Positions 1 to 8,890 of a DNA stretch of 11,724 bases are shown piece by piece (within the stretch, counting starts at the first letter, position 1; the number at the start of each line of letters is the position of its first letter). The stretch covers positions 1 through 11,724 of the forward strand of contig CAJVPJ010001175.1 of assembly GCA_910592205.1 (NCBI GenBank), read 5' to 3'. The position numbers were made by a program, and so were the translations under genes. This DNA comes from Paraglomus occultum (taxonomy: Eukaryota > Glomeromycota > Glomeromycetes > Paraglomerales > Paraglomeraceae). The notes beneath the pieces are model-generated. The model was not told the origin of the DNA and made no database searches. It saw only the letters and a program-made list of their open reading frames with translations.

Positions 1-209
1 CGTATTTTCGCTTTCGTTAGAGAAGCAAGTAGCCGATGGTCGATAAATTATTCGTTCGTTGTCGAGTGTCAAGAGTTGGTTTCGGGCTTGGAGTGATGAC
101 TGAGGACTGTGTTTGTTGCGGTGTATTGTTAATATTAGACTTTGATTCAAGGAGAGAGGAGGATATATATATGTGTGAGTGGATGTAAAAATGACGCATA
201 TTAGTAGAA
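1..209 (-). other. Unassigned left edge; possible C-terminal coding exon
   Basis: No recognised gene. On the minus strand an open frame runs to a stop at 17-19. Its last 45 or so residues (roughly 19-150) are rich in Ser, Thr, Pro, Gln and Asn, with runs such as NNTPQQTQSSV and PSPKPTLDTRQR, and the DNA there is richer in GC than its surroundings. This could be the last exon of a gene entering from the right, since a pyrimidine-rich stretch that could serve an acceptor lies at about 150-163 when read on the minus strand. I see no domain, no partner exon and no clear start, so chance is equally possible. Confidence 0.2.
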
Positions 210-600
210 GTCACACGCCATAGAAACATTTAGAAGGATTGAGGCGCTTATTTTAACTGCTTACAATATAAATAGTCGTATGCAATAGAAACATTTAGAA
301 TCATTTAGAATCATTTGGAAGGATTAGGGAGGTGTTTATATTTTGAATTAATTACGACAATAGAATTGGGGAGGAGCATAGTGACGGGAAGAATTAGGGG
401 GGTACTGTTACATGTTATAGAAACATTTAGAAGGATTGGGAGGTGCTTATTAATAATATTCCATGGGAGGTGCTGATATTTTTGGATAGATTACAGTAAT
501 ATAAATATAAATGGTCACAAGAATCAGGAGGTGCTTATTAATTATAAAACCGTCCGTATGCCATTGAAACATTTGGAAAGTGGGTATTGATTACAATAGA
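210..600 (+). repeat. Degenerate dispersed direct repeat, four or more units
   Basis: A core close to ATAGAAACATTTAGAAGGAT recurs at about 219-240, 285-325, 417-437 and 561-580. Each copy is followed within about 10 bases by a GGAGGTGCTTATT-like tail and often by ATTACAATA. Extra tail-only pieces occur at about 465-475 and 526-540. Spacing is irregular (roughly 65-145 bp), so this is a decayed or shuffled repeat, not a clean tandem array. No coding potential is seen. Confidence 0.6.
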
Positions 601-1200
601 CACGTTACATGATAATGATGTGATAGTGAGTTATGATGCAAATCACAGATCTGGTAAATATAAAGTAATAACCACCCTTAGATACACAAATGTTCAATGT
701 TATATTATCTTCAGAAAACGACTTGTCATTAGTTTCCTTATTAGATAAATATACATGCTTATTGTTTTTTCTTTATATATATTCTTTTGCATTGTTAAGT
801 GCGCTTTCCATATCCAACAATACCTACTTTTTCTTTTGAAAGCCCAGAGAAGTTTATTTCTAAGATTTATGCGGACCTGGCCACCCCTGAGTGAGACAGA
901 ACACTTACGCAGCAAATTCCGCGACAAAAATTATTGTCTATATTACATTTTCAACAAGTAATCTGCAATCTGATGCTAGAAATTTCTCGAAATGTTTCTT
1001 ATCATAAATGGTGCGACCTACACCATACAAATCGACCTAAGGTCAACCTACAAAGCAAATTTTAATCTGATTGGATAATCAATGTTACACATATTTGTGT
1101 TCCACATATCAGAATAGCTATTAGCAGCCACAAAAAAATGAATTCGCAGCCACACACAGACAAATTCGCAGACATTTGCGGCTAAAAAATTTCCTTCTAC
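601..1200. other. No recognisable gene
   Basis: AT-rich sequence with short overlapping open frames on both strands at about 700-961, none longer than 75 residues and none with a recognisable motif. Around 1125-1190 there is a local direct repeat of AATTCGCAGCCACA / AAATTCGCAGACA type. It may be the 5' flank of the decayed gene that follows. Confidence 0.4.
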
Positions 1201-1217
1201 TTTACGCAAGTAATTCA

Positions 1218-3265
1218 GCAAGTAGTGAAGTAATTCAGAAGTTAGCTAAGAAGCACCTTAAGATTTTTGAGCAAAATGTTCCCACAAAATATGCAATATG
1301 AGCAAACTGGAAAAAGAATGGCTCAACATTGTGATCTAGAGGGCCAGGACAACAAATTTATTAATGGGGTTAAGGCAGAGATCGGGTTTTTACTCGATGC
1401 ATCTGGAGCATCTTCGTCTGCAATAGAAACCATGGCTGGTGCAGGCTTAACTGTAAGACGAATGACTATTGCAAGACAAAGCTCAGTACGCGGCAGTACA
1501 TACAACGACAGTGGATAAGTTCATATCTGAGCATGTATGTACAGCATACGGATATCATAAGCGTTTTATGATTTATAATTAACAAACTAATATTTGTATT
1601 TATGTTTATTTAAAAGATTGAAAAATTGATTGTGCTCAATGTAGATGACTTCCACAATATCCATGAGTATCGGCGCAGTGACACAACTACTACGCATGAT
1701 GTTTCTCATTTTATTACAATCCTCCTGAAAGCCTTGCCAGAAATACCATCCATTCCGTTTCACAACCCCAATCAAGAAAAGAGTATCCACAACGAAGAGG
1801 GTATTGATGCCAAGATTATTCTACAGAATGCTCACTCATCTTTCTTTCCGCATTTGTGGCTTAGTTATACAGGACGAAAGCAGGCATTTACTGATTTGAC
1901 GTCTGTATCGGAAACACATAATGAGCGGGTTGAAAGACTTTTAATTTACAGCTATGATGACAGGATCGAACAACGTAAAACTGACCGAAGCATGCAGAAT
2001 ACGAAGTTGGTGGATCTGAAAGAAGGACCACTTCATTCCACTGATGATTACGTACAGGCTCTCAGGCACATGATGAACGTTCATGAAGTAAGAACCTATT
2101 TAGAAACGCAAGTATTAGTGGCACCTATGGATTATCCTGGGCAACGTAATGTGCGACGTGCCATTAACCATCGCATCAACGCTGGAGATCTTTCTGGAAT
2201 ACCGGAACAAATTCTGCATATCGTTCCAATGATTGGACCTTTGCGTGTATCCTTAAATAGTCGTGAAACTGTGTTTCTTGTAAATTATCAATTTTTGACA
2301 AGCTCTTTCATAACATGTTTGGACGTCAAAAGGTTTTGGCAAAAAGCCAAAGGCTTACAAGATTGATCTATTGTTAGAGTTAGCATCGCAAGGTTGGTCT
2401 CGAGTGCATACGGTAGTTAAACAGAAATTTGAACAGTCTAAAGATGCGGAAGCCAGATACCTTATCAATTTGTTGGATAACGTCATCCCGCTGGTTTTAG
2501 ATTTTTATCCTGTCATATTCCGTAATGGAAATTGGACAGCATACAAGGAAGCGATGTTTCGCGTTTGGGCTATATTTTATCAATATAATCGTAAACATTA
2601 TAATAAGTTACCATTGGCCTTTTTAAGTGATGTGTTATATTGGGCTAGTACTAATCATCCTATTTCACAGATTCTCTCCACGTATTTACTTTCACAGCTC
2701 ACTTCGCCGACGGATACAAAAATCGAACACAGTGGAACAAATTATTCGTCAGGCACGAATAATTGATCAGATGCGTGGCAGCAATTTTTTCACAGATGTC
2801 TTTTCTGAGAACCATAATATTAGATACTCTGTGAAACAGCTTGAATATCTTGAAAAACGTGCTGCACTCTTTTTACTAAATCTCTTCACAGGTGTTTATC
2901 AGAATCTCAGTAGACCGAAAGTAATCTCATCTAACGTACATTCAAAATTCAAAGTTTGTGAACTACCAACGCTTGGTATAATTCGCATGAGGTAGGCTGT
3001 ATTCTGTCTTGTGGACATGCTTATCATTACGAATGTTTTTGTTGCAATTAGAAAGCCAATGCCGATATTGTGCTGCATATCTCGTGAGAAAAACTGTAGA
3101 ATTTTTCAGCAAACTGTGAGTCCATTCAATGAGATGCTTACAGATGAAAATACAGCTGAGTTGGCTGTGGAAGCTGATGAAAATACTGGCAATGAAGACT
3201 TTTTATTAGATGATAATATAGACTTACTTTTTGTAAGGGCTCTGAATACTCTAACCAATGTATAA
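1218..3265 (+). pseudogene. Decayed member of the Rhizophagus-expanded NIDDYHNIH/RING-finger family
   Basis: Homologous segments follow one another in changing frames, giving one broken gene. In order: LLDASGASSSAIETM and AGLTVRR (frame 1, 1276-1485); TVDKFISEHV (frame 2, about 1508-1540); IVLNVDDFHNIHEYRR, YSYDDRIEQRKTDRSM and VPMIGPLRVSLNSRE (frame 3, 1626-2300); FDKLFHNMFGRQKVLA (frame 2, about 2295-2341); KKPKAYKIDLLLELASQGW through RKHYNKLPLAFLSDVLYW (frame 1, 2341-2690); FHSSLRRR and NTVEQIIRQARIID (frame 2, from about 2690); then CILSCGHAYHYEC (frame 1, 2998-3036) and CRYC (frame 3, 3060-3071), the remains of a RING-like zinc finger. An acidic tail ends at 3263-3265. From memory this order and these motifs match a large uncharacterised family of Rhizophagus irregularis of about 600-700 residues. 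Biochemical function is unknown; the NxDDxHN motif might come from an RNase H-fold, transposase-like ancestor, which is only a guess. About ten codons appear to be missing near 2690. A weak GT-AG intron candidate lies at 1563-1616. The frame 3 stretch 1218-1298 may be its N-terminal remnant. Confidence 0.75.
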
Positions 3266-4440
3266 AAATGCCTGTATAATTATTCTATCGTTATGTCAAT
3301 GAAATTCGACCAATAATATTGCAGAATTTTTCTGACCAATCATAGAGAAAGTTCGCTTTGTATGGTCACCCTTTACTTTGTAAGTAACAACAATGTTTAC
3401 TATCTATCATCATGAGACGTCTACTCATACATACATACATGCAGTTGCAAACAAAAAAAATGGCGAACAAATAAACTTGTCTATCTCAACAATTACCCAA
3501 CGGAGACCATATGAAAGTGGTATAAAAATTTTAATACGAAATTCTATCCCATTTTTTGTAATTCCTGAATTTGGGTTCTCTTGGATACAATTCATTGCAC
3601 ACATTCTTTCTTTGCTCAAGTTTCTTATATTAGCCTTCTTTCCCTATTAACATAAAATAGTAATTATCTCAGATCAAGTACTCCAATCTCAGAGAATATG
3701 AATATGATATACATACGACGAGCGCTTCGTGATGCCGATGCATAATGGATCATTGCTTGACAACTGATCGACAGTTATATAGTATATTGCATAGTTTGAA
3801 AAAATGTGTTCATGTGATAGTGAATTTTTCTTCTAATGAATCAAAAGCGAGTTAATTGTGGAATAATTCAACATTCGCTGGTACAATGATACCGAATAAT
3901 AACCTTGGTTTATCTTCAACAATTCTATGTTATTTGTATCCAAAATTTTTCAATTTACTTCTCTCGCAAAAAACCCCTATATTTTTAACGATAGTAATTC
4001 GTTTCTAATAAGACGCATCTAAAAATAGGAATGGGCTAATAATTCAGAAACAACTTTTTTTGGACCATCCTAATCAGCGTTATTGTCTTACTCGTACTAA
4101 ATATAGTAGTTATATCAGACAATGGACATTGATTATGCATTAAAGACAATAATAAATAAATATAAAAACAGTCTAGCGATTGCAGTATATGTTGTTATAT
4201 AAACTCATATGATCAATATTATTGGTTATCTTCGTATTGTAACATGATTGGTATCTCTAAATGCACATCTTCCCTAAAGTGCACGTTAGAAGCCCAGTCC
4301 CATCGGCTTACACTTAGCATTGGGAAGTTTCACTGTAGTTATTTTTCCCGACACTTCATAGTGGTACAGCTTATTCTGTAACCATGCATTAAATCATAAT
4401 GCACAGATGGACTAATTTGGTTAGTATATACTGACGGAAT
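3266..4440. other. AT-rich intergenic DNA, no gene seen
   Basis: An 85-residue open frame at 3393-3650 has no motif, is low in complexity and overlaps another on the opposite strand, so I do not call it a gene. A short CATA microsatellite lies at about 3425-3440. The rest is AT-rich with dense stops in all frames. The stretch 4260-4380 is less AT-rich than its surroundings, but I see no tRNA, rRNA or coding pattern in it. Confidence 0.45.
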
Positions 4441-4747
4441 TACCGTATTCTTCCGAATTTAAGCACCACTTTTAGGGGAAATCGGGACAAATTTCTTAAA
4501 TTCGCCATATCCGCATCTTTTTTTTTACACAATGCCAAAAAATTCAACGCTCATCGTATTCTGAAAAGCTTAATGTAATGAATGCAATGGATGAGTCATA
4601 AGACAATTTATTGAAAAGGAGAAAATTGATGAAAATAAAAGGGAGATTGTAGATATAGATAGTGATTTAGCTGATATCAAGTTTTTCTGCCTAAAGTCCG
4701 GGTGATGCTTAAATTCGGGTAGTGCTTAAATTCGAAAGAATACAGTA
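4441..4747 (+). mobile_element. TA-flanked inverted-repeat element, internally deleted pogo-like transposon
   Basis: The left end TACCGTATTCTTCCGAATTT (4441-4460) continues into AAGCACCAC, and its reverse complement closely matches the right end at about 4723-4747, which finishes TTCGAAAGAATACAGTA. TA dinucleotides flank both ends, as expected for the Tc1/mariner/pogo superfamily. Between the ends are scraps of a transposase. At 4532-4600 there is an ATGCCAAAA start and, one frame away, RSSYSEKLNVMNAMDES, which resembles the N-terminal helix-turn-helix of pogo/CENP-B-type transposases. At 4601-4705 an open stretch RQFIEKEKIDENKREI leads to DIDSDLADIKFFCLKSG and a stop, like an acidic transposase C-terminus. 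The catalytic core is absent, so this is a non-autonomous deletion derivative (MITE-like). A GTGCTTAAATTCG-type motif is repeated in tandem inside the right end (about 4706-4734). Confidence 0.7.
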
Positions 4748-6170
4748 TTGACTATGATATAATTAAGATATTTTCAACTCAAGTAATATACAACGCATAG
4801 GTACTAATTTTGACTAACTTCACCGCACGACTATAGAAATAATCTTGTTCTTTGGCGCCAACAACAATAAGAAACAGATTTCTTCAATCCTATTAGGACA
4901 TACAGGAAGCAATACACCATCTTCTTTAAGTGCGGCAACATCAGTCTTAAAACCCAACCGCCAATTCATATAAATACGAAAAACTTGGAAATGTCCAGAT
5001 GCAGAGATAATCTTGAGTAATATTTAAAAAGGTGGATATGGGCAGGTCTGATAACAGCGCGTGGAAAGCCATCTACTATAATGGCATAACACCCTTGCCA
5101 GTTTCGAAAGAAAATTAATTACTACACCAAGCTCTTATCTACAGGAGAATTACCTAACCAAAAAATAGTTATGATATATTCAACCGCAGGTATGTGGTTA
5201 CGAGTAATGTCAATCTACGGTATTAACCTCTTACGTTGTCTTAAAATTTAGTGAGTCAAAACAATTTCGACATGAATTAGTTACGAAATAAAAACTGGAG
5301 CAAGACATAAACTTTCACGCTGACATGTTCAGTACAAAAAAGCCGAAGCAAGCGAATCTGAAAAAGAGTTCGAAAAACCTACCGCACCTTAACTTGCACC
5401 TCTCACATCAACTAGTATCACCACCATTCCGGCAATTTTCAAAGGAAAGAATAATGTAAGCGATCAAAAAATTTGCTATATGTTTTGCGGACGGTTTATA
5501 CAAGGACGTTCGTAACAGAAGTTGTGTACATTTATTGGTATATAGAATACTGGTCTATCAAATAACAGTTTGTGAGGTTTGTGTTAAAGTTAATTGGCAG
5601 AGGCCACACCACTTAAGCTGACAAACAGTTAGTGCAATTGTGAAGAATTATATCCGTTTTTATTTATTAGAACAAAATAACCATTTCGGATTCACTTGTT
5701 TATTATTTTCAAACCTATTTATTCCGCATTTAGTACTCCAATTATTCACAGTTTGCATTATTTAATACCCAAACTTCACCGTTGAACCTACTGAGTTGCC
5801 GATAAAAACTGACTTGCGCTTTATAATTTACGCGAGACATAGTGTTCTCTGAGACACGAAATTTGAGATCGGCCCGTATGTAGTCCTGCTATTCTATATA
5901 ATACTGCTACCGCGACAACCTTATGCAATAAATTTAACTTTATCTTTTTACCACGTATATAAATTTATACCGTCTCTCGAAACTATGTGAAGTCGTTTCA
6001 AGGAATGTTGAACAGTATCCAAATGTATAACGAACAGTAGTAGTAATAATTATTAGATACATTAATTAAAAATTCAGAAATTAGTCATGCAATGAAAACG
6101 GAAGGTAACTAGTCTATGATCAAGTCTCTTATCGATTTGTAATTTAGTTTAAAGATAATACAAATAAATT
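4748..6170. other. Long AT-rich gene-free stretch
   Basis: No open frame of useful length on either strand and no recognisable RNA gene, tandem repeat or inverted-repeat pair. Slightly GC-richer patches at about 4870-5110 and 5330-5450 may be remnants of older insertions, but I could not match them to any family. The last part (about 6140-6188) resembles the sequence just upstream of the nuclease gene copy at 9017, with ATATCAAAT(A/G)AGC(G/A)AAATGG shared. Confidence 0.4.
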
Positions 6171-6188
6171 TCATATCAAATGAGCAAA

Positions 6189-6890
6189 ATGGCAAGTTTT
6201 GTTGCGCAGGGAGCGAGTTCGAAATTACTCTTAAAAATATTTTGAGAGGGTTGGATGTCGAACTCCGTCAACATAGTTTCACTGAGTATTTGTTGAATTA
6301 TTATGTATCTGACGGTATGCTACTCGCTAGGTGTAATCGGGGAATCGAAAGCATTTCGTGGCCACAGATTATGCTGTAAATTTTCTTCTCTGTTACCGAA
6401 AAGTTGCTGCGCTTCGCCAGAATCTGTTGGTTATACACAGTAAAAGTCGATATAACGGACTAGTCGGGATCATAGTCTTTTCACGCTTTTGTCCGTTATG
6501 TCGAATTTTTATTTACTAGAAATTTAATATGAGAGTAAAAGATTAGAGGGGCTTTATCAAGATACGATAAAAAATCAACTATTTATCGCTATCCTAGTAG
6601 CTTGTTTCGAAAATAGAAGGACATTTTACAGATTACGCAAAGGATAGAGTGGGATTATCTGGAGTATAACAAATTGTTTAACAGATGAACAAAGCGTATG
6701 TTTAGATATGATCCAATTTATCGAGTCACTTCACTCAATAGCCCTAACAATATTATTTTCCTCTCATTTTACAATCTTGTTATAATTTTCTTTTCGTTTT
6801 ACTTTATTCATATTCGTATTAATTTGGTCAAAGAATTAAAAAAGAAGATCTATTAAAGACTATAAATTTCGAATAAAAACTTACTCGTCA
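6189..6890 (+). pseudogene. Nuclease-like gene family, decayed copy A
   Basis: Homologous to the complete gene at 9017-9896 along most of its length. The ATG at 6189 begins exon 1 (MASFVAQG), which soon shifts frame and meets a stop. The exon 1/intron 1 boundary at 6276/6277 has lost its GTGAGT donor (CATAGTTTCACTGAG against CCTAGGTGAGTTTTTCACTG). Intron 1 sequence continues to about 6403 and is interrupted by an inverted-repeat insertion at 6436-6518. Exon 2, with the catalytic Asp and QCK, is not found. Exon 3 remains at about 6546-6630 as SRYDKKSTI and IAILVACFENRR in shifting frames. The membrane-helix and 3' untranslated parts are recognisable at about 6718-6890, including TATAAATTTCGAATAAA, which is identical in the intact copy. 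It is tail-to-tail with copy B. Confidence 0.75.
6436..6518. mobile_element. Small inverted-repeat element (pogo/Tigger-like MITE) inside copy A
   Basis: AGTCGATATAACGGAC at the left (about 6445-6460) is mirrored at the right by GTCCGTTATGTCGAATTTTT (6491-6510). The outer parts are CAGTAAA and, reversed, AGTAAATAAAA. Only about 30 bp lies between the arms. CAGTA-type ends followed by TCGATATAACGGAC are typical of pogo/Tigger elements. It sits within the remnant of intron 1 to exon 3 of copy A, where the intact copy has no such sequence, so it inserted after duplication. The outermost bases are degenerate, so the exact ends are uncertain by a few bases. Confidence 0.65.
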
Positions 6891-7140
6891 GAACCCATTT
6901 TCCTTATTAAAGTGTCGTTGATTCTTCCCGGATATACTAACGAATCGTATAATTTAAATGCTTCATTGTCTAAAGAAATTCTAAATTAGAAATCTCTTGT
7001 GTTTTCTGCGATCTAGTCTTATTGTTAATATCATAATAGTTTCCCATCATGCTACAAACATTGTAGAAGCTGGAATAATTTTTGATATTGATACGCGGTT
7101 GTTATTGACCTGAGTTATTGTGGTGGAATGACAAAAATCG

Positions 7141-7695
7141 AGTTTTTTTTACAACTAACAAGCTATCAAGATAGCGATAAGTTTTTTTTGTCATATCTTT
7201 TCGAATACGGTTACAGCACCCTAAAAGTAATTAAAAAATTTATTATTACGTTGAATGGTATAAAGAAGAGAGGAAAGAAAGACGGGGAATATTTACTTTA
7301 CATTGCCCTATAATTGTATATTTTTTAGATTCGTCTCCAGGTTCATGCCTTATTAATAAAATAAATGAGTACGTGTATCATCATTATCAAGATATAGTCT
7401 CGCTATCAGGTGCCACTGCAATATATTACGTATCCTATTCACCACAGACAATCCCGCTGTAACCTTTCGGCAACGGAGAAAAACGTTTACAGCAAGCTTT
7501 CGCATACTGTGGCCACGAAGCGCTTTCAATTCTCCGACTTTACGCCTAGTGGCAGCGTAACTTCAGATACATAATAACTCAACAGATACTCAGTGAAAAA
7601 ACTCACCTAAGAACAACAGAACTCAACTCCTTTCGCTCAAAAAATTTTTTGACAGTATTTTTGAATTCGCTTTCCCGTGCAACAAAACTTGTCAC
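7141..7695 (-). pseudogene. Nuclease-like gene family, decayed copy B
   Basis: Reverse-strand homologue of the gene at 9017-9896. Exon 1 is 7695-7607, 89 nt as in the intact copy, but begins GTG in place of ATG (TSFVARESEFKNTVKKFF). Intron 1 is 7606-7349 with GTGAGT donor; exon 2 is 7348-7297, ending GQCK; intron 2 is 7296-7221 (76 nt, GTAAAT to TTTTAG). Exon 3 starts at 7220, soon reaches TGA and fades by about 7141, so the membrane segment is lost. Exon 2 is exactly 21 nt shorter than in the intact copy. The seven missing codons include the Asp of the EFDLFGG stretch, taken to be metal-binding in PD-(D/E)xK enzymes. Start codon, catalytic residue and C-terminus are all damaged, so it is not expected to make an active enzyme. 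Confidence 0.8.
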
Positions 7696-7778
7696 TTTGC
7701 TTATTGATACATAAATATTTTTTTTAAATAAAAGATTAAAAGAGACGACGAGTGCGAGAAATGAGAAAGGGTTACAGA

Positions 7779-8463
7779 GTCTCGGTACTTTTTGCACTCA
7801 AAAGTCTCGGTACTTTTTTGCACTCATATGAATTAGCGATAACATCATTTGCTTTTGTTAATAGAACAAAAGTTTCGAGTACTTTTTTGCACTCATATGA
7901 CATTAGCGATGACATCATTTGCTTTTGTTAATAAAACAAAAGTCTCAGTACTTTTTTGCACTCATATGACATTAGTGATGACATCATTTGCTTTTGTTAA
8001 TAGAACAAAAGTCTCAGTACTTTTTTGCACTCATATGACATTAGCGATGACATCATTTGCTTTTGTTAATAGAACAAAAATCTCGGTACTTTTTTGCACT
8101 CATATAACATTATCGATGACATCATTTGCTTTTGTTAATAAAACAAAAGTCTCGGTATTAGCGATGACATCATTTGCTTTTGTTAATAGAACAAAAGTCT
8201 CGGTATTAGCGATGACATCATTTGCTTTTGTTAATAGAACAAAAGTCTCAGTATTAGCGATGACATCATTTGCTTTTGTTAATAGAACAAAAGTCTCGGT
8301 ACTTTTTTGCACTCACATGACATTAGTGATGACATCATTTGCTTAACAAAAGTCTCGGTACTTTTTTGCACTCATATGACATTAGTGATGACGTCATTTG
8401 CTTTTGTTAATAGAACAAAAGTCTCGGTACTTTTTTGCACTCATATGACATTAGCGATGACAT
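7779..8463 (+). repeat. Tandem array of 69 bp and 48 bp units
   Basis: About eleven units, each starting GTCTCGGTACTTTTTTGCAC and ending TTGTTAATAGAACAAAA. Starts lie near 7804, 7872, 7942, 8011, 8080, 8149, 8197, 8245, 8293, 8352 and 8421, with a partial unit at 7779. Most spacings are 68-70 bp. Three consecutive units (8149-8292) are 48 bp because they lack the same 21 bp (CTTTTTTGCACTCATATGACA). One unit at 8293 has a separate 10 bp deletion. As 69, 48 and 21 are all multiples of three, reading frames stay open by arithmetic on both strands (for example 7849-8346 plus). I read this as non-coding minisatellite in the shared 5' region of copies B and C. Confidence 0.9.
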
Positions 8464-8584
8464 TCGACTAATGAACGATATCGTTTTGCTGTCGCTCTTT
8501 TATCTCGAAAAGTACAATTATCTTTAAATCAGTACAAAATCGTCACAGCTTACATAGTAAATACGTACGATAGTGCTTTTTGCA

Positions 8585-8725
8585 CGATATTGTGAAAGTG
8601 TCATCATGAATGTCATGTGACTGCATATGAGTGCCGAGACTCTTGGACTAGTTCTATTAGCCAAAAGCGCAATGATGCCATTATAAATGTCATGTGAGTG
8701 CAAAAAAGTACCGAGACTTTTGGAG
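8585..8725 (-). repeat. Two inverted, diverged copies of the 69 bp unit
   Basis: Read on the minus strand this stretch gives AAGTCTCGGTACTTTTTTGC (from about 8720 down to 8701), then ACTCACATGACATT, then a diverged ATGGCATCATTGCGCTTTTG and CTAATAGAACTAG, followed by a second shorter unit beginning GTCTCGGCACTCATATG. These are units of the array at 7779-8463 in the opposite direction. Each orientation points away from the nearer gene in the same way, as expected if the 5' region was duplicated together with the gene in inverted order. Confidence 0.8.
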
Positions 8726-8745
8726 TATTTAACTTTCCCCTTTCT

Positions 8746-8890
8746 CATTATCCATTTCTCGCTCTTGTCTGGCTCATTATCCATTTCTCGCTCTTGTCTG
8801 GCTCATTATCCATTTATCGCTCTTGTCTGGTTCATTATCCATTTATCGCTCTTGTCTGGCTCTTTATTCATTTTTCGCTCTTGTCTGTCT
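8746..8890 (+). repeat. 29 bp tandem repeat upstream of copy C
   Basis: Five units with exact 29 bp spacing, starting at 8746, 8775, 8804, 8833 and 8862. Each reads CATTATCCATTTCTCGCTCT followed by TGTCTGG and two more bases, with later units drifting (TTATCGC, then CTTTATTCATTTTTCGC). It is strongly pyrimidine-rich on the plus strand. The equivalent upstream region of copy B (about 7740-7772, minus strand) has a single shortened unit, TTTCTCATTTCTCGCACTCG, so the array expanded in front of copy C after the duplication. Confidence 0.85.

Noticed and set aside
700-961. Overlapping 68-75 residue frames on both strands
   Set aside because: No motif, no splice context and no similarity that I recognise; overlapping antisense frames of this size are expected by chance.
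1563-1616. 54 nt intron in the decayed RING-family gene
   Set aside because: GT...AG and an AACTAAT motif are present, but the splice does not restore the reading frame into the IVLNVDD segment, so it is noted only as a weak candidate.
3393-3650. 85-residue open frame
   Set aside because: Begins next to a CATA microsatellite, has no domain and is overlapped by an antisense frame; chance is the simpler explanation.
7128-7313. 61-residue plus-strand frame
   Set aside because: It is the antisense shadow of exon 2, intron 2 and exon 3 of copy B.
7849-8346. 165-residue repeat protein on the plus strand
   Set aside because: The frame stays open only because unit lengths are multiples of three; the opposite strand is open too, spacings of 59 and 70 bp also occur, and it lies in the shared upstream region of two genes.
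7779-8463. CRISPR-like periodic array
   Set aside because: Units are contiguous and nearly identical along their whole length, with no unique spacers between short repeats, and the window is eukaryotic.
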